Assembly: GCA_021789355.1 (NCBI GenBank)
Contig: JAJYJR010000021.1
Span: 1-24,088, forward strand
DNA from: Chloroflexota bacterium
GTDB taxonomy: Bacteria; Chloroflexota; Limnocylindria; Limnocylindrales; CSP1-4
Reading direction: 5' to 3'
DNA: 24,088 bases
Made by a program: the position numbers and the translations under genes. Within the stretch, counting starts at the first letter, position 1. Every line of letters begins with the position of its first letter. The notes beneath the pieces were generated by a model. The model was given only the letters and a program-made list of their open reading frames with translations. It was not told the origin of the DNA and made no database searches. Below, piece after piece: positions 23,786 to 24,088 of the stretch.

Positions 23786-23800
23786 GCAACGGAGCGTTGC
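23786..23800 (+). promoter_or_regulatory. Hairpin enclosing the ribosome-binding site of the FmdE gene
   Basis: GCAACG (23786-23791), GAG, CGTTGC (23795-23800) forms a perfect 6-bp stem with a 3-base loop. The GGAG at 23791-23794 that should act as the ribosome site for ATG 23802 is at the loop, so folding could restrict translation. Confidence 0.4.
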
Positions 23801-23801
23801 C

Positions 23802-24088
23802 ATGGATGACACCGAGATCCTCACCCAGGCGCTGGCCTTCCACGGGCACCGCTGCTGGGCCAGCACGGCCGGCGTGCGGATCGGCCTCGCCGCGATGCGC
23901 GAGCTCGGCGTCGCGCGCGCGGGGGCCAAGGAGCTGCACGCGATCGTCGAGACGGGCGACTACCACGGCGGGATGTGCTTCGGCGACGGCATCCAGTTCA
24001 CGACGGGGTGCACCTTCGGCAAGGGCAACCTCGGGAAGTCCGGCGAGGGCAAGTTCGCGGTCACGCTCTTCGACAAGGCGTCGGGTCG
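23802..24088 (+). CDS. FmdE-family protein (3' end cut by window edge)
   Basis: The first 95 codons are present. FHGHRCWASTAGVRIGLAAM gives the H14-G-H16-x-C18 metal-site start of the FmdE domain (PF02663). It continues with a Cys-containing GGMCFGDGIQFTTGCTFGKGNL and GKFAVTLFD, all characteristic. The domain is named after formylmethanofuran dehydrogenase subunit E but is common in bacteria without methanogenesis, where its role is unknown. The C-terminal zinc-finger part, if present, lies outside. ATG 23802 has GGAG upstream. Its pairing with DsrE suggests a sulfur-metal context. Confidence 0.85.
   Translation, partial: MDDTEILTQALAFHGHRCWASTAGVRIGLAAMRELGVARAGAKELHAIVETGDYHGGMCFGDGIQFTTGCTFGKGNLGKSGEGKFAVTLFDKASG

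Overview
The window is GC-rich bacterial DNA (roughly 70% G+C by eye) with tightly packed genes. GTG starts are common and many junctions are ATGA, GTGA or TGATG overlaps. The gene mix (HdrE-like membrane protein, stand-alone HdrA-N-like protein, two ferredoxins of one family, orphan lipoyl carrier, DsrE, FmdE, many metal transporters) would fit an uncultured soil or groundwater lineage such as Chloroflexota, but no marker gene fixes the taxonomy. No rRNA, tRNA, CRISPR array, transposase or integrase was seen.

Left part (1-5270): the 3' end of an HdrE/NarI-type membrane subunit. Next come a two-gene molybdenum hydroxylase (Mo subunit, then a fused 2Fe-2S/FAD subunit) and, convergent to it, a coupled minus-strand trio of DUF59/MIP18-like Fe-S factor, stand-alone HdrA-N-like Cys protein and small ferredoxin. 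One cluster of that ferredoxin has Asp in place of its second Cys.

Central part (5513-9290): this is the most distinctive block. It runs dihydrolipoyl dehydrogenase, GcvH-like lipoyl carrier, two tandem DGC-domain Cys proteins, an OsmC-like protein and a small thioredoxin. The first five genes abut or overlap. No glycine-cleavage or 2-oxoacid dehydrogenase subunit and no lipoate ligase lies in the window. I infer a dedicated lipoyl-thiol relay. Its substrate (sulfur, arsenic or another thiol-reactive species) is not shown by the sequence.

Right part (9581-19442): TauE/SafE permease, ArsR-type repressor with a CxC metal site, a second thioredoxin, ACR3/BASS-type transporter, second OsmC, universal stress protein, ChrA, AhpD-like CxxC protein, ferredoxin-reductase fusion (with an apparent frameshift near its start), a P-type ATPase resembling the Na+/K+-ATPase subfamily and another universal stress protein. 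It reads as a metal(loid), thiol and ion-stress island, probably regulated at least in part by the ArsR protein.

End (19496-24088): a minus-strand P3A-type proton ATPase, then divergently a zinc-type CDF exporter, a DsrE-like protein and a truncated FmdE-family gene. Several perfect inverted repeats lie in the gaps and may be terminators or leader structures.
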